Shown in pieces: positions 11,401 to 21,495 of a stretch of 64,000 bases of DNA. This DNA comes from Phallus indusiatus. Taxonomy: Eukaryota; Basidiomycota; Agaricomycetes; Phallales; Phallaceae. The position numbers were made by a program, and so were the translations under genes. Where the stretch lies: assembly GCA_027605045.1 (NCBI GenBank), contig JAQFWX010000017.1, positions 682,001 through 746,000 on the forward strand, read 5' to 3'. The notes beneath the pieces were generated by a model. The model was given only the letters and a program-made list of their open reading frames with translations, made no database searches and had not been told where the DNA came from. Every line of letters begins with the position of its first letter. The first letter of the stretch is position 1.

Positions 11401-13609
11401 AACAGATAAGAACGTGTATAAGCCTTACTAGTTTTTCCAGTGATCGTAATACTTCCATTTTTTGCACCTTTGGTTGAACTCAGTGGGGATGGGTTCTGTG
11501 AATTTTCCGAGATTCAACGAGTTGAGCCAAGTGTCATCTGACTTGACAAGAGCGGAACGGTGCAAGTATGGTTTAGCATATATTTCTAGAACTGATCCTC
11601 GGAATTCAAGAATGAGGAAGACATATCATGAGGAGCCAAGCCTGAGAGGAACACTCTGTCAAAGGAGAATTATTCACGCGTTTCTGTATCACTCTGCTAT
11701 TGAATATATTCCCTTCTATAGAACTGTCATTGGTCGAATAATGGTTACTCCGTGTTCTCTTCTCTCGCGTCATTACTGACAACGATCATCCTCAAGCTTA
11801 GTTGACTAGCAAATGTGTGTCGGAAGTTTCTTCGAGTATATGCTTTCCGCTCTCCCCCTTCTATAAATAAAATCCGGATCCTGGAATACAAATGAATAAT
11901 TTGTCGCACCATTTGGCACTATTCAATCAGACGCCTTAGGAAATAACACGCCCTTAATTTTGAGCGGGGACATTCCGCTATGATAGGCTGAGAGTCTAAT
12001 TTGAAATGATATCGGTTATTTCGGGGCTTATCTCGGATTCTTGATTCGGGCCCAACCCGTGTCATAACACACTCATAAGTATTAAGGTTTGCCTCAGCCA
12101 GGGCGCTTCAGCGAGAGAAGAAGGAAAGAAGAACAACTGTCTCGAGCTTAAAACATATACTTTAGATTGTGGTTCAAATTTACATACCAGCACACTTTCA
12201 TTCATCCAAACATTAATTCGTCTAACGAAAACAAACCGTCATATGATGTTACATAGACATAATTAAATATCATGTCTTTTCAATGTCGTCAATTTCTCAG
12301 CTCTGTGATCTATTTCAAAATCATTTTCTACGTCGCGTATGCCCACCTTCTCCCGCGCCTGCTGTGAAGTCCAGGGCAGATCAGATGAACTTGGCAGGCT
12401 GTGCGTGTTCTGGCTCCTGATTTTGTTCACACAAATTTTCAATTGAATGCTATTCTGGTACTGGTACTCATAACCCGATTCGGGAGTCACGAGTACTATC
12501 AAGTTGTTCCGCTTATATCAAAATAGTTTTCCTCTTTGCATACTTATAATGAAAATCGCTTGATTCGACATAATCATCGCGTCAAAGTTACTTCAATTAT
12601 TAATAATGAAATTCCAACTTGATGGGACACGATACTAGCCTTGAGACATTAAACGTACTGCCACTTTAAGTTCTTCAATGTCAGGATGAACTCCGATCAT
12701 CGGTATTACTTTCAAGCTGGATTAAATCTTGAAAAATGATTCTTTCGTACTAGTAATTTCCTGAACATGTCAAAGGATTTTAGGGTCGACTTCTCGTGAA
12801 CTACCCGAATACTTCTTCCCATGTAGTTTGCTTAAGTCGCCGTAACCCATCCTCTACACGGCTGTAGCACCCCATTCGAAGGACTCGCCACATCTCATAA
12901 ACGGAATAGATGTTTCAGGACCGATGGATAGTGCAAGGTTTATTATTTGGAAATACGTAGTACAAATGTCTGACATGGGGCGACCCGACAGACATTACAA
13001 AAATGGTCGTCGTCACAACCAACTTTGAAAATGCACTTCAGGTTAGTGCCCACTGCGCTGTCAAGATAAGCTTGTCTTGAATATTATTCAAAATAGTATT
13101 GGAACTTGAAGCATGAGATATGGAATATATACTCGAAAAAATCGAGAATAGGACAGCATATATCAAGATTTTGTAGGTTGTGTCGAGTTTAGTAGTAGTA
13201 CGTAATCTTGAAGTTGCGATCGGCATTTAATTTCGTTTACGTGATAGCGGTCAACCTACCGACAACCCCTGCGTTGCTGAAGAATGCCTGAAACTTGAAG
13301 CCTGGCCCCTCCAACCTTGTAGCTAGGTTGCACGCACCATTGTTGTCAACTAATTCAATGAGTCAAAACAAATAGCTTCGCGGCGATTCTAAACAATCGG
13401 AAAATGTAGGTTGATGAGATTGAAGAATTCGTCTGCGATGCTTTTTTTTAAAAAATGTGTCAATCTATTCTCCCGTTTTCAAAACCGCACCGCTTAGTTG
13501 TTCGAGTTCTTGTCGATTTGTGAAAGTTACGTAAATGACATAATCAACAAATTTATTCGAGAAAGGAAAAGGACAGCATACATGCATACATGATTTTTTT
13601 GGGTTTATT
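11400..13609. repeat. Upstream block of duplicated unit (copy 2) and spacer
   Basis: Parts of this interval are diverged copies of the DNA upstream of toxin-like copies 3 and 4. Examples are a GGTTACTCCGTG...CGTCATTACTGAC block near 11742-11777, GAAGAAGGAAAGAAGA near 12116 and CTCGCGTATGCCC-like sequence near 12333. From about 12400 to 13609 I see AT-rich sequence with no gene. Confidence 0.6.
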
Positions 13610-14782
13610 TTAATTTGATAAAAAGGGAAACAAAACAAGAAATAGACGAAAATCCTTCTTTGGGATGAAGTACATCAGAAACGACGTTAGCGTGAATATT
13701 GTGAAAGCACATTCACTAAGGCAGTGGATGAAACCTCGCAAGTGTATCCTTGCATCTTTCAGTACAATTCTCCTCTTCCTCGTCGTCCCTGCTCTTTTTG
13801 GTCCAGGAACAGTGTCAACCTGCAATGTTCCGGGTCCAGCGGGCAACGGGCCATTATTCGTGAAATATTCTTCAGCCATAATTGTACTGTAAACATCCTT
13901 ATACGTCAGCGGATTATAACCTCCCCAAGGTCCCACGTTCCATTCTTGCCCCCACGCGTCCAGAACGAACGTGCAGTAATCAACAAAGTCGTAGGCTTTC
14001 TGATAGAAAACGACTTGACTATACGCAGGAACGTTGACCGTGAGTGTGATTGTCTTGCTAGACGTAGTCTCGGTGCTCTTGAACGTCTTGTAACTGAAAT
14101 CAACACCCATTGAGAATCCCTCGTAGGCCGCTCCAATGTTGATCGAGGTAGTGATTTCGGATCCTTGTGTGATCTTAAGCCCTGTCGTATAAGAAACCTG
14201 ATACTGCTGCGATCCAGGAGTATTATTATTCCAGTTCATTATTTGAACCCATCGAACGGCTTCGATTCGCCTCTCGATGGCTGCATATAACGCTTGGTCG
14301 CCTGCGGAGTAATACATTGTGTAGCGACCGCCGTAGACTATTGAAGGGGAACGACTTGGTTTATAAGTAGCGTATTGAAAGAGATCGCGTGGTTCGGCTG
14401 GGTTAGCTTGAACGATTTGACCACTCTGCTCAATGACGCCTGCTTTCTGTTGGGCCTCGGAACTTAAAGCGACTTGTTCAGAACCTTCGACTGCCCGTTG
14501 GCCAAGAGAGAGTGCCTTGACCCCAGCAGTGAGATCGTTCCTAGAGGCCTCGGTCTCGCCTGCATACCTGCGACCTCCGGTATGAGCCGGATCGTCTCTG
14601 GAGGCTTCGGTCCCGCCCGCCGCATGAGATTTAGAGTGATGGCGACCATTTAGAGCAGCATCACGACCTTGCTCAAATGGTTGCCCGCCATCGCTGACAA
14701 GCTTCCAAAAAAAAGGAGTAGATATCAACACGATGATTGTATGTATGTGAAGGAAGAAATAGAAACTAACATTGGATGACAT
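13610..14782 (-). CDS. Putative beta-pore-forming (insecticidal crystal toxin-like) protein, copy 3, intact
   Basis: This is an uninterrupted 390-residue frame starting at the ATG at 14782. Residues 5-27 are hydrophobic, like a signal peptide or anchor. Residues 30-130 are polar and low in complexity, with an imperfect internal repeat (TEASRDD at 58-64, TEASRND at 77-83). Residues 135-320 are the conserved core, rich in alternating Ser/Thr and hydrophobic residues (ETTSSKTITLTVNVPAYSQ near 239-257), then LDAWGQEWNVGPWGGY near 274-289. Such amphipathic Ser/Thr strands are typical of aerolysin/ETX-MTX2-type pore formers. I recall similar mushroom proteins labelled insecticidal crystal toxin domain, but homology is not proven here. 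Residues 355-390 form a hydrophobic tail absent from copy 4. It could instead be a non-toxic secreted beta-rich protein. Confidence 0.6.
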   Translation of the reverse strand: MSSNVSFYFFLHIHTIIVLISTPFFWKLVSDGGQPFEQGRDAALNGRHHSKSHAAGGTEASRDDPAHTGGRRYAGETEASRNDLTAGVKALSLGQRAVEGSEQVALSSEAQQKAGVIEQSGQIVQANPAEPRDLFQYATYKPSRSPSIVYGGRYTMYYSAGDQALYAAIERRIEAVRWVQIMNWNNNTPGSQQYQVSYTTGLKITQGSEITTSINIGAAYEGFSMGVDFSYKTFKSTETTSSKTITLTVNVPAYSQVVFYQKAYDFVDYCTFVLDAWGQEWNVGPWGGYNPLTYKDVYSTIMAEEYFTNNGPLPAGPGTLQVDTVPGPKRAGTTRKRRIVLKDARIHLRGFIHCLSECAFTIFTLTSFLMYFIPKKDFRLFLVLFPFLSN

Positions 14783-15826
14783 GTTGTAATGGTACTTCAG
14801 GTAAGAGCGTGTATGAGTTCTCTGGTTTGTGAGTCATGTAAACCTTCGTCTTTTATACATAAAAAAAGCGTCATCTGACTTGAGTCTTGACATGAGCGGA
14901 GGATAATAAGGTTTAGAAGAAGAGGTCCAAACGTAGTAATTAATTCCTAAAACGAATTAATCATCATCGGAACTCGAGAAAAGCAGATTTAGGAAATGCT
15001 CATGAGGAGCGAAAGCTGCCAGATGTAAAGACGTCAAGGGAGAATAATCATGCGTTTCTGAATTTATTATACTATAACGAAAATACGTTAGTATCATCTT
15101 CTAGAATCAGATGTTGACTTATGGTTAATCCGCATCCTTTTCTTTCGTCATTGCCTGACGATAACCTCAAACTCTGGCAGGCCGCGGTTATGGTCGGAAG
15201 CTTTGGAGTGTGTACTTTGCTTCTAGAAATAAAACACGGTTCCGGAAAGAAATGGATGATTATTCCACCATGGCCAGTCAGACACTGAGTTGCATTACCG
15301 ATTACGATCTTGAGCGGGAACTTTTTGTCCGGAACACACTCTAGTCCAAATTAGATACATATGTGTTGAAAGATGTCGAGGATATTTTTGGTTTCCTGCT
15401 GATTTCCGACTCGCGTCTTGAGAGATTTCTCGATCTCAGCGCTTCAATTCAGAAAAAGAAGGAAAGAAGATTTGCCTTAAGTATTACTTCGGAGCACCGT
15501 TCAGGATGTATTATTGTAAGCAGCGTACGATGATTTGTGCCGGTGTGGACAGCAATTATAATCAAAGGCACGAACCTGGCTAATAAAACCGACGTATAGT
15601 CACTTCTAAACACTAAGAATATTAATGTTACGTCCTTCAACATAGTAGATCTAAGACGTCTCAACTCCGTGATATATCAAATTCCTTTGTACTCGCGTAT
15701 GCCCCCGCATCCACCGCACGTTCCCGCGAGAAGCTGATTTCAGGTATTGCGAACAAGAGGCGCGTAGCGCCAAAGCCCTTGCATGTGATCTAGTGTTGTA
15801 AAGAAGATCAGAAAGAATGTCAGTAG
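14783..15826 (-). promoter_or_regulatory. Upstream region of toxin-like copy 3 with conserved dyads
   Basis: This region is strongly similar to the DNA upstream of copy 4 (18073-19180), so it was duplicated with the gene. Two inverted repeats are shared. ATTAATTC-N7-GAATTAAT is at 14939-14961, about 160 bp before the start codon. CGTCA-N5-TGACG is at 15146-15160, about 365 bp before it. The second has the TGACG half-sites known for bZIP/ATF factors. Conservation supports a regulatory role but recent duplication alone could also explain it. Confidence 0.5.
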
Positions 15827-16674
15827 ATGGATAGCATTTGTGCACGGAGTGCTATTATACCGTTGTCCCAAGTAGTAAGAACATACGAGAGCGAACGACT
15901 TCGAAAAACCGTCGGAAGTAACAGAGACTCACACCATGAGCAGTCCTGGCCAATCCCAGTCATGCCGCGTGCTGCTACAGTGACACTAGTTGGCATAAAG
16001 AAGTTATCTTTTGAAAGGGAAATGTTCGAAGGGAATCACCAATCGTTAACGTCGAAGGACGTCTCACGAATCGAACTGCTGGGGCCAACTTCAGCGTCAC
16101 AGTAGATGAAATGCAGGAAGAAGAACAGGGCCCCCTGGTTTCAATATTGGTTCACGCCCGAAAACGCGGACATTAGACTACAAAGCGCAGCTGCAAGATT
16201 TGTCGCCACTCTTGATGACTTTGCAAAGGATTCCTACCAGACAACAGAGTTCAGGAGCGACGACATTGTGTGTGTGAGAGTAGGTCCTGAGGGTCGCGTA
16301 CTATTGTGGCGGGACCTTTTCTTTACCGGGTCTTCCTTTCGCGTCATTCTTCCTGTAGCTAGCGACGACATGACAAATGCTTATAATAAAATTTTCTGTG
16401 CCCTCAATCTGGTGCTGACTCCCAACAAGGTTAAAAGGGCCGAGGGCAAGAGACGTGCTACAGAAGATCTGTAATGAAAACGAAATTAGCGCATAAACAG
16501 CACCGTGGCGATGTACTTATCACAGCAGGAAGCAAGTACACGCGTAGCAAGAAAGTGAAGCCAACACTATCGTCTTGCGACGTGCTGTCGAGTACGACGG
16601 TTCCAACTCAAAAGACGCGAGGAGAACTAATAGTAGCACAATGTAACCATGACGCCGCACGCGCCGGTTGCTGA
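15827..16674 (+). other. Region with three consecutive small plus-strand frames of unknown meaning
   Basis: Frames of 92, 122 and 66 codons follow one another at 15827-16105, 16106-16474 and 16474-16674 between toxin-like copies 3 and 4. The middle one begins with ATG and has a mixed composition (WFQYWFTPENADIRLQSAAA near its start). I recognise no family, and no convincing splice sites join them. It could be a broken gene carried in with the duplication or chance open frames in a GC-richer patch. Confidence 0.2.
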
Positions 16675-16959
16675 AGCGCTTATTAGGAAACTTGAAACTT
16701 AGACACAAACTGATACAGTAGAGCCCTACATAGCATTGTACGCAAGAGAAAGTTACAAAGTAACATAACTGACAGATTCATTTGAAAAAAAACAAAAAGA
16801 GATAGTTTACATGTCATGTTTTTGTGCTTTTGTCGATTTTATAGTAAGAAAGGCAAACACGAAATTAAACAAGAAAAACATGAGAATCTGAGGTTCTGAA
16901 ATGAAACGAGGGATTACTAGTCGCGTCAAAAACAATACGCATAATTTGGTTTGGTTCGA

Positions 16960-18072
16960 CTATTTTGCACCCATTCTCGCAAGTAAATTCTTGCATCTTT
17001 CAGTACAATTCTCCCTCTTCCTCGTGGTTCCGGCTCTTGTTGGTGGACCAACAGAGGTAACTTGCATTGTTCCGGGTCCAGCGGGCAACGGGGCATTATT
17101 CGTGAAATATTCTTCAGCCATAATAGTAGAGAAAACGTCCATATGCGTCAGAGGAGTATAACCTCCCCAAGGACCAACGTTCCATTCCTGCCCCCACGCG
17201 TCCAGAACAAACGTCACGTAGTCGGAGAACTCGTAGGATTTCTGATAAAATATGACTTGACTAAAGGGAGGAACGTTGACTGTGAGAGTGATTGTCTTGC
17301 TAGACGTAGTTTCGGTGCTCTTGAATGTCTTGTGACTATAATCAATGCCCATGGAGAATCCTTCGTAAGATGCTCCAAGGTTGAATCCGATACTGACCTC
17401 GGATCCGGATGTGATCTTAAGCCCTGTCATATAAGAAATCTGGTACTGCTGAGCTGCAGCAGTATTATTGTTCCAAGACACTATTGGAACCCATCGAATG
17501 CACTCGAGAGTTCTACTGAGGATCGCATACAAATATTCATCACCCGGGTAGCGATACATGGTCCTACGATCAGTGAATACCCTTACAAGGGGATCTGATT
17601 TATAAACAAGATAGGAAAATAGTTCGCGAGGTTCGGCTGGGCTAGCTTGAATGATTCTACCATCCCGCTCAATGACGCCTGCCTTGTCCTGAGACTCGGA
17701 AGGGACTTGTTCAGAATCGTTGAGACCACGTTGGCCGTCACGAGGGACGACTGCCTTCCCGCCAGTTTGAGCGGGAATATCAATAGACCGATCGATCCCG
17801 CCTGCATACCTGGCAGTATGAGCCGGATCGTCCCTGAAGGATTCGGTTTCGCCTGTATACGGGCGACCCCCGGTATTCTCGACAGAGCCTGAGTTGCCCG
17901 CCCCGTGAGATTTAGAGTGATGGCGACCATTTAGAGCAGCATCACGATCGCGACCTTGCTCAAATGGTTGCCCAGCATCACTGACAAGCTTCAAAAAAAA
18001 AAAAGGAGTAGATATCAACATGACGATTGTATGTATGTGAAGGAGGAAATAGAAACTAACATTGAATGACAT
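16960..18072 (-). CDS. Putative beta-pore-forming (insecticidal crystal toxin-like) protein, copy 4, intact
   Basis: This is an uninterrupted 370-residue frame with its ATG at 18072, the closest relative of copy 3. It has the same plan: a hydrophobic N terminus (residues 5-29), a polar low-complexity stretch (about 32-145) and a beta-rich core (about 150-335) with ETTSSKTITLTVNVPPFSQ and LDAWGQEWNVGPWGGY. The low-complexity stretch differs most from copy 3 in length and order (GETESFRDDPAHT, GGIDRSIDIPAQTGG), so it changes faster than the core. At the C terminus the two genes stay similar as DNA but change frame after RAGTTRKR because of a one-base difference near 17013. Copy 4 then ends quickly with a basic, Cys-containing tail and lacks the hydrophobic tail of copy 3. 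The pore-former assignment is inference. Confidence 0.6.
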   Translation of the reverse strand: MSFNVSFYFLLHIHTIVMLISTPFFFLKLVSDAGQPFEQGRDRDAALNGRHHSKSHGAGNSGSVENTGGRPYTGETESFRDDPAHTARYAGGIDRSIDIPAQTGGKAVVPRDGQRGLNDSEQVPSESQDKAGVIERDGRIIQASPAEPRELFSYLVYKSDPLVRVFTDRRTMYRYPGDEYLYAILSRTLECIRWVPIVSWNNNTAAAQQYQISYMTGLKITSGSEVSIGFNLGASYEGFSMGIDYSHKTFKSTETTSSKTITLTVNVPPFSQVIFYQKSYEFSDYVTFVLDAWGQEWNVGPWGGYTPLTHMDVFSTIMAEEYFTNNAPLPAGPGTMQVTSVGPPTRAGTTRKRENCTERCKNLLARMGAK

Positions 18073-19200
18073 GTTGTAATGGTACTTCAGGTAAGAACGT
18101 GTACGAGTTCTCTGGTTTGTGAGTCAAGTAAGTTTTCGTCCTTTTATACATAGGAAAAGCGTCATCTGACTTGAGTCTTGACATGAGCGGAGGATAGTAG
18201 AATTTAGGAAGAGGAGGAGCAGGCGTAGCAATTAATTCCTAAAACGAATTAATCATTACTCGAAAGAGTAAATTTAGGAAATGCTCATGATGAGCGAAAG
18301 CTGCTGAAGGTAAAGATGTCAAGGAAGAATTGATTATGTTATAACGAAAATACAATAGTATCACCTCCTAGAATCAGATGTTGACTTATGGTTACTCCGC
18401 GTTTTTTTCTTTCGTCATTACCTGACGATGAGCCGAAGCTCAAGCCGCCGTTATGGTCGGAATTTTCAGAGTATTGCAGCATATACTTTCGTTTCTAGAA
18501 ATAAAGCACGGTTCTGAATTTCGTATTCTATAACAAAAATACATATCACCTTCTAAAAACAAACATTTGGTTATTATCCCGCGCTCTGTTTTTCTTTCGT
18601 CATTGCCTGACGATTACCCGCAAGCTCAGGCTGCGGTTATGGTCGTCAGGAACTTTGAAGTGTGTCTTGGAGTGCGCCTTCGCTTCTAGAAATCAAATGC
18701 GGTTTTGAAAACACAGATTATTGTTCCATCAGTTAGAACACTGAGTAAATTCGCTAATGACGGCCTGAAGTGGTGCCCTGAATACACTCCGAAAGTCCAA
18801 ATCAGTTATGAATCGAGAAGATGTCGAGGATATTTTAATCTTTCCGATTTCCGACCTCGGATGCAATTCATGTCTTGATATTTCTTGGTCTCAGCGCCTT
18901 AATGCAGAAAAAGAAGGAAAGAAGGATTCTCTCAAGTAACAATTTTGGACTCTGTCGTATATGATAATATGAGCAGCGCACCTTTCATGCCGGCGTGGTT
19001 AGCAATTATAAGAATTATAAGGTACTAAGCCTAGCTACTAAACCGGCATATGGAGATAACTTCTAAACAGCAATAGTGTCGTAGATGTCTCAACTCCGTG
19101 ATATATGAAATTCTTTTTGTACTCGCGTATGCCTGGCCGCACCTGTCAAGTTCCCACGCGCAGATGAATTCAGGTTGTGCTTGCTCTAATTTATTCTTGC
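18073..19200 (-). promoter_or_regulatory. Upstream region of toxin-like copy 4, with an extra internal duplication
   Basis: It matches the upstream region of copy 3 through a CTCGCGTATGCC block near 19120. The dyad ATTAATTC-N7-GAATTAAT is at 18231-18253. The dyad CGTCA-N5-TGACG occurs twice, at 18413-18427 and 18598-18612. A segment of about 190 bp around it (GGTTA...TTTCTTTCGTCATT...GACGAT...GGTTATGGTCG...TTCTAGAAAT) is tandemly duplicated here, while copy 3 has it once. Copy 4 may therefore be regulated differently. Confidence 0.5.
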
Positions 19201-20838
19201 GAGAATCAACTCCACTATAAGAATGACCTCAGTGAAAGAATTGCGTCTACTTGCCGTTCAGTTACCCACCAGAATCGGAGTCATGAGCCTCAATCAATCA
19301 ACATGCTATTGCTACCCCTCTTCCGCTCATGTCAAAATAGTAAGTGTAAAGCAGCCTAGATTGAGACGATCATTGGTTCAAGAGTTCTTCAGACTTCATG
19401 AATAATCGAAGACAGATCGCGACATCCGACGGGACACGAGGCACACCAGTGGCTAGTTCGAAGAAAGAAAGTGCTACTAGCATCTAAAGAGTGAGCCTCA
19501 AGTCATCGGTATTACTTTTATGCTGAGCTAGATTTTGATAATCCATACTACATACTAATATTGCTGGACAAGTCATTGCCAGGTTTGACGTCTCCTGATA
19601 TTTTTCCCGACGTTTTTATCTGTAATATGTACATACGTGGAGTATAGCTATAAAATAATTGAACGCGAAGCGCACCAAAAAAGCAGTGGTTTCAAACCGG
19701 AGGCATGATAATATTGATTGATCGATATGGTCTAGATGAGAACTAAACAACTTGAAGAGGCGTCAAAAAGGAATTATTTGCATTCTGATGATTTCACAAA
19801 AAAATGTCACCTTCCACTGACGAAATTCACTAACATACATGTCATGAACAATGGAAAGGGATGAGAATGACGCAGAGTGATCAAATATGCAAAAGCCGAC
19901 TGTCTTGTCGTGGTATTAGGAACGAGGGGTTTCCTCGACAAACGCGAATTTCCAAATTTGCGCACCAATATATTCAGATACCTCGCTTAGCACGAAGGCA
20001 ATAGTTCCCAAAGATAAATTTGAGGAGACGTGTAAGAGAATTCATATGCATCGAAGTGCGGCCAAGTACCTAATACAAGCAGCTGAGTGCGCGGCTCGTG
20101 CTGTAACCTGTTATGTCCATCGTTGCAGCTAGAGTATCGTCCTGTGTATATTGCCACATAAGTCGAAGAAAAAAACGCGTTGCAATATTTTATTAGCTTA
20201 CAACGCGCGGTACTGATACCCCGATAAAAAGACATATTCAACAGAGCTGGGTGCTATGAGATACTAGCACGAGTCTGAGGACTTTACATCGAGCAGTACG
20301 AGGAACGCGTCTCGTTCTCTATCTCGATGAATCCTAGTCAAAAATAGTCATTAGTAATGAATTTCAGTCATATATCAAGGTTTTTCATAACCATATTCTT
20401 GGTGAACCATTTACTGGAAGGGGATGTTAAAAAGTAGAAAGAGGCGTGATGGTGCCGTTTGATACGTTTACTTGCACTCCGTCATTTGATGTCGACCGTT
20501 GCCACTAATACAGCCATTGGAGAGTGTACATGGGATGGAGGAAAGGTGAGTTGCTCAGCTGTTCGGTGGGACGACCAGTTTGGTTGTTTGTATATTGTGA
20601 GCGCCAGTCTTGGGGTTAATTTCGGAACGCTGCCACTTGCACGACGTTTCTAAAAATGCTAAGATAAATTCAGCATGAACCTGGAACCATCAATTCTCTT
20701 CAGTAGTATATGTATTGTACACCGCATCGATGATAAAGCCGATGAACCAATCCAACCGCTAGATACCCTGTAAGGTAGCAGAAAGGAAAAGAGAAATACG
20801 AATCAAAACGTCGAACATAAGCATGCACAACACGTACC
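19200..20838. other. Intergenic region without a recognised gene
   Basis: Beyond the upstream repeat of copy 4 I see AT-rich sequence and only short frames, none with family features or supporting splice sites. It separates the toxin-like array from the DUF952 gene. Confidence 0.5.
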
Positions 20839-21243
20839 TCAATATACCAACCAATCTTTAGCATCATCCAATGATTTCTCCCAGCTACTGCTCTTCTCCT
20901 TCTCGAACACCCTCACACTCTCAACCTGGCTCTTTCCCAGCTGAAGTCCATTATAAAGATGAGGAAACAATTGCCCCGCGGCTTCCTCCCATTTAATATT
21001 ATTTTCGACGATCAAAAATGGTACCCTGAGTAAAATAATTCTTTCGAAAGTTCCGAAGAAACGCTCCAAAGTGCCCGGGATTTGAGAAGATGTGGAGAGA
21101 TGAATATAGCCTGAGGTTTTATCGAGATCTGAGACTTCTAGAACATCGGGTAATAGGGAAACGTCCAAAGGGATTTCTGTGGAGCCGTCGACGATTTTGT
21201 AGATAAATGTTGGGGTGGATCTCGGTGAAGTAGATGATGACAT
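20839..21243 (-). CDS. DUF952 family protein, intact
   Basis: DUF952 is a small conserved domain found in bacteria and fungi, with no firmly established reaction. The domain fills the protein: an N-terminal FIYKIVDG block, then GYIHLSTSSQIPGTLERFFG, then WEEAAGQLFPHLYNGLQLG and a C-terminal WLVY end. I chose the ATG at 21243 (about 135 codons) because the protein then has the usual family length. An in-frame ATG at 21354 would add a Ser/Arg-rich, poorly conserved leader of 37 residues. The related decayed copy at 10012-10435 lies on the other side of the toxin-like array. It shares an ATG-TCA-TCG/A start context, which also supports the inner start. A 31-bp palindrome lies about 115 bp upstream. 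Confidence 0.85.
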   Translation of the reverse strand: MSSSTSPRSTPTFIYKIVDGSTEIPLDVSLLPDVLEVSDLDKTSGYIHLSTSSQIPGTLERFFGTFERIILLRVPFLIVENNIKWEEAAGQLFPHLYNGLQLGKSQVESVRVFEKEKSSSWEKSLDDAKDWLVY

Positions 21244-21356
21244 GATGAGGCTTAGAGAACTTGGAAGAGAAGCTCGGCACCGGCATGGAAGAAGCGGAGT
21301 CGTGTGTGTGACGTAACGCGTAACGGGTCCGTGTGCGTTTTCTGGCGTACTCATGC

Positions 21357-21387
21357 GGCCATCTTGACTTAGTAAGTCAAGATGGCC
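21357..21387. repeat. Perfect 31-bp palindrome upstream of the DUF952 gene
   Basis: Arms GGCCATCTTGACTTA (21357-21371) and its exact reverse complement (21373-21387) flank a single G. It sits 114 bp before the chosen DUF952 start. It could be a dimeric factor site, a cruciform-forming sequence or the remnant of a small inverted-repeat element. Confidence 0.9.
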
Positions 21388-21495
21388 ATATCATTTCTAC
21401 CCTGACTCGATATTTTACACGGAACTGTGTCTTTCAATAACATGAAACAAACATTTATTCCACCGCTCTCGATTTCAAAAGTCTAAACTTCAACA

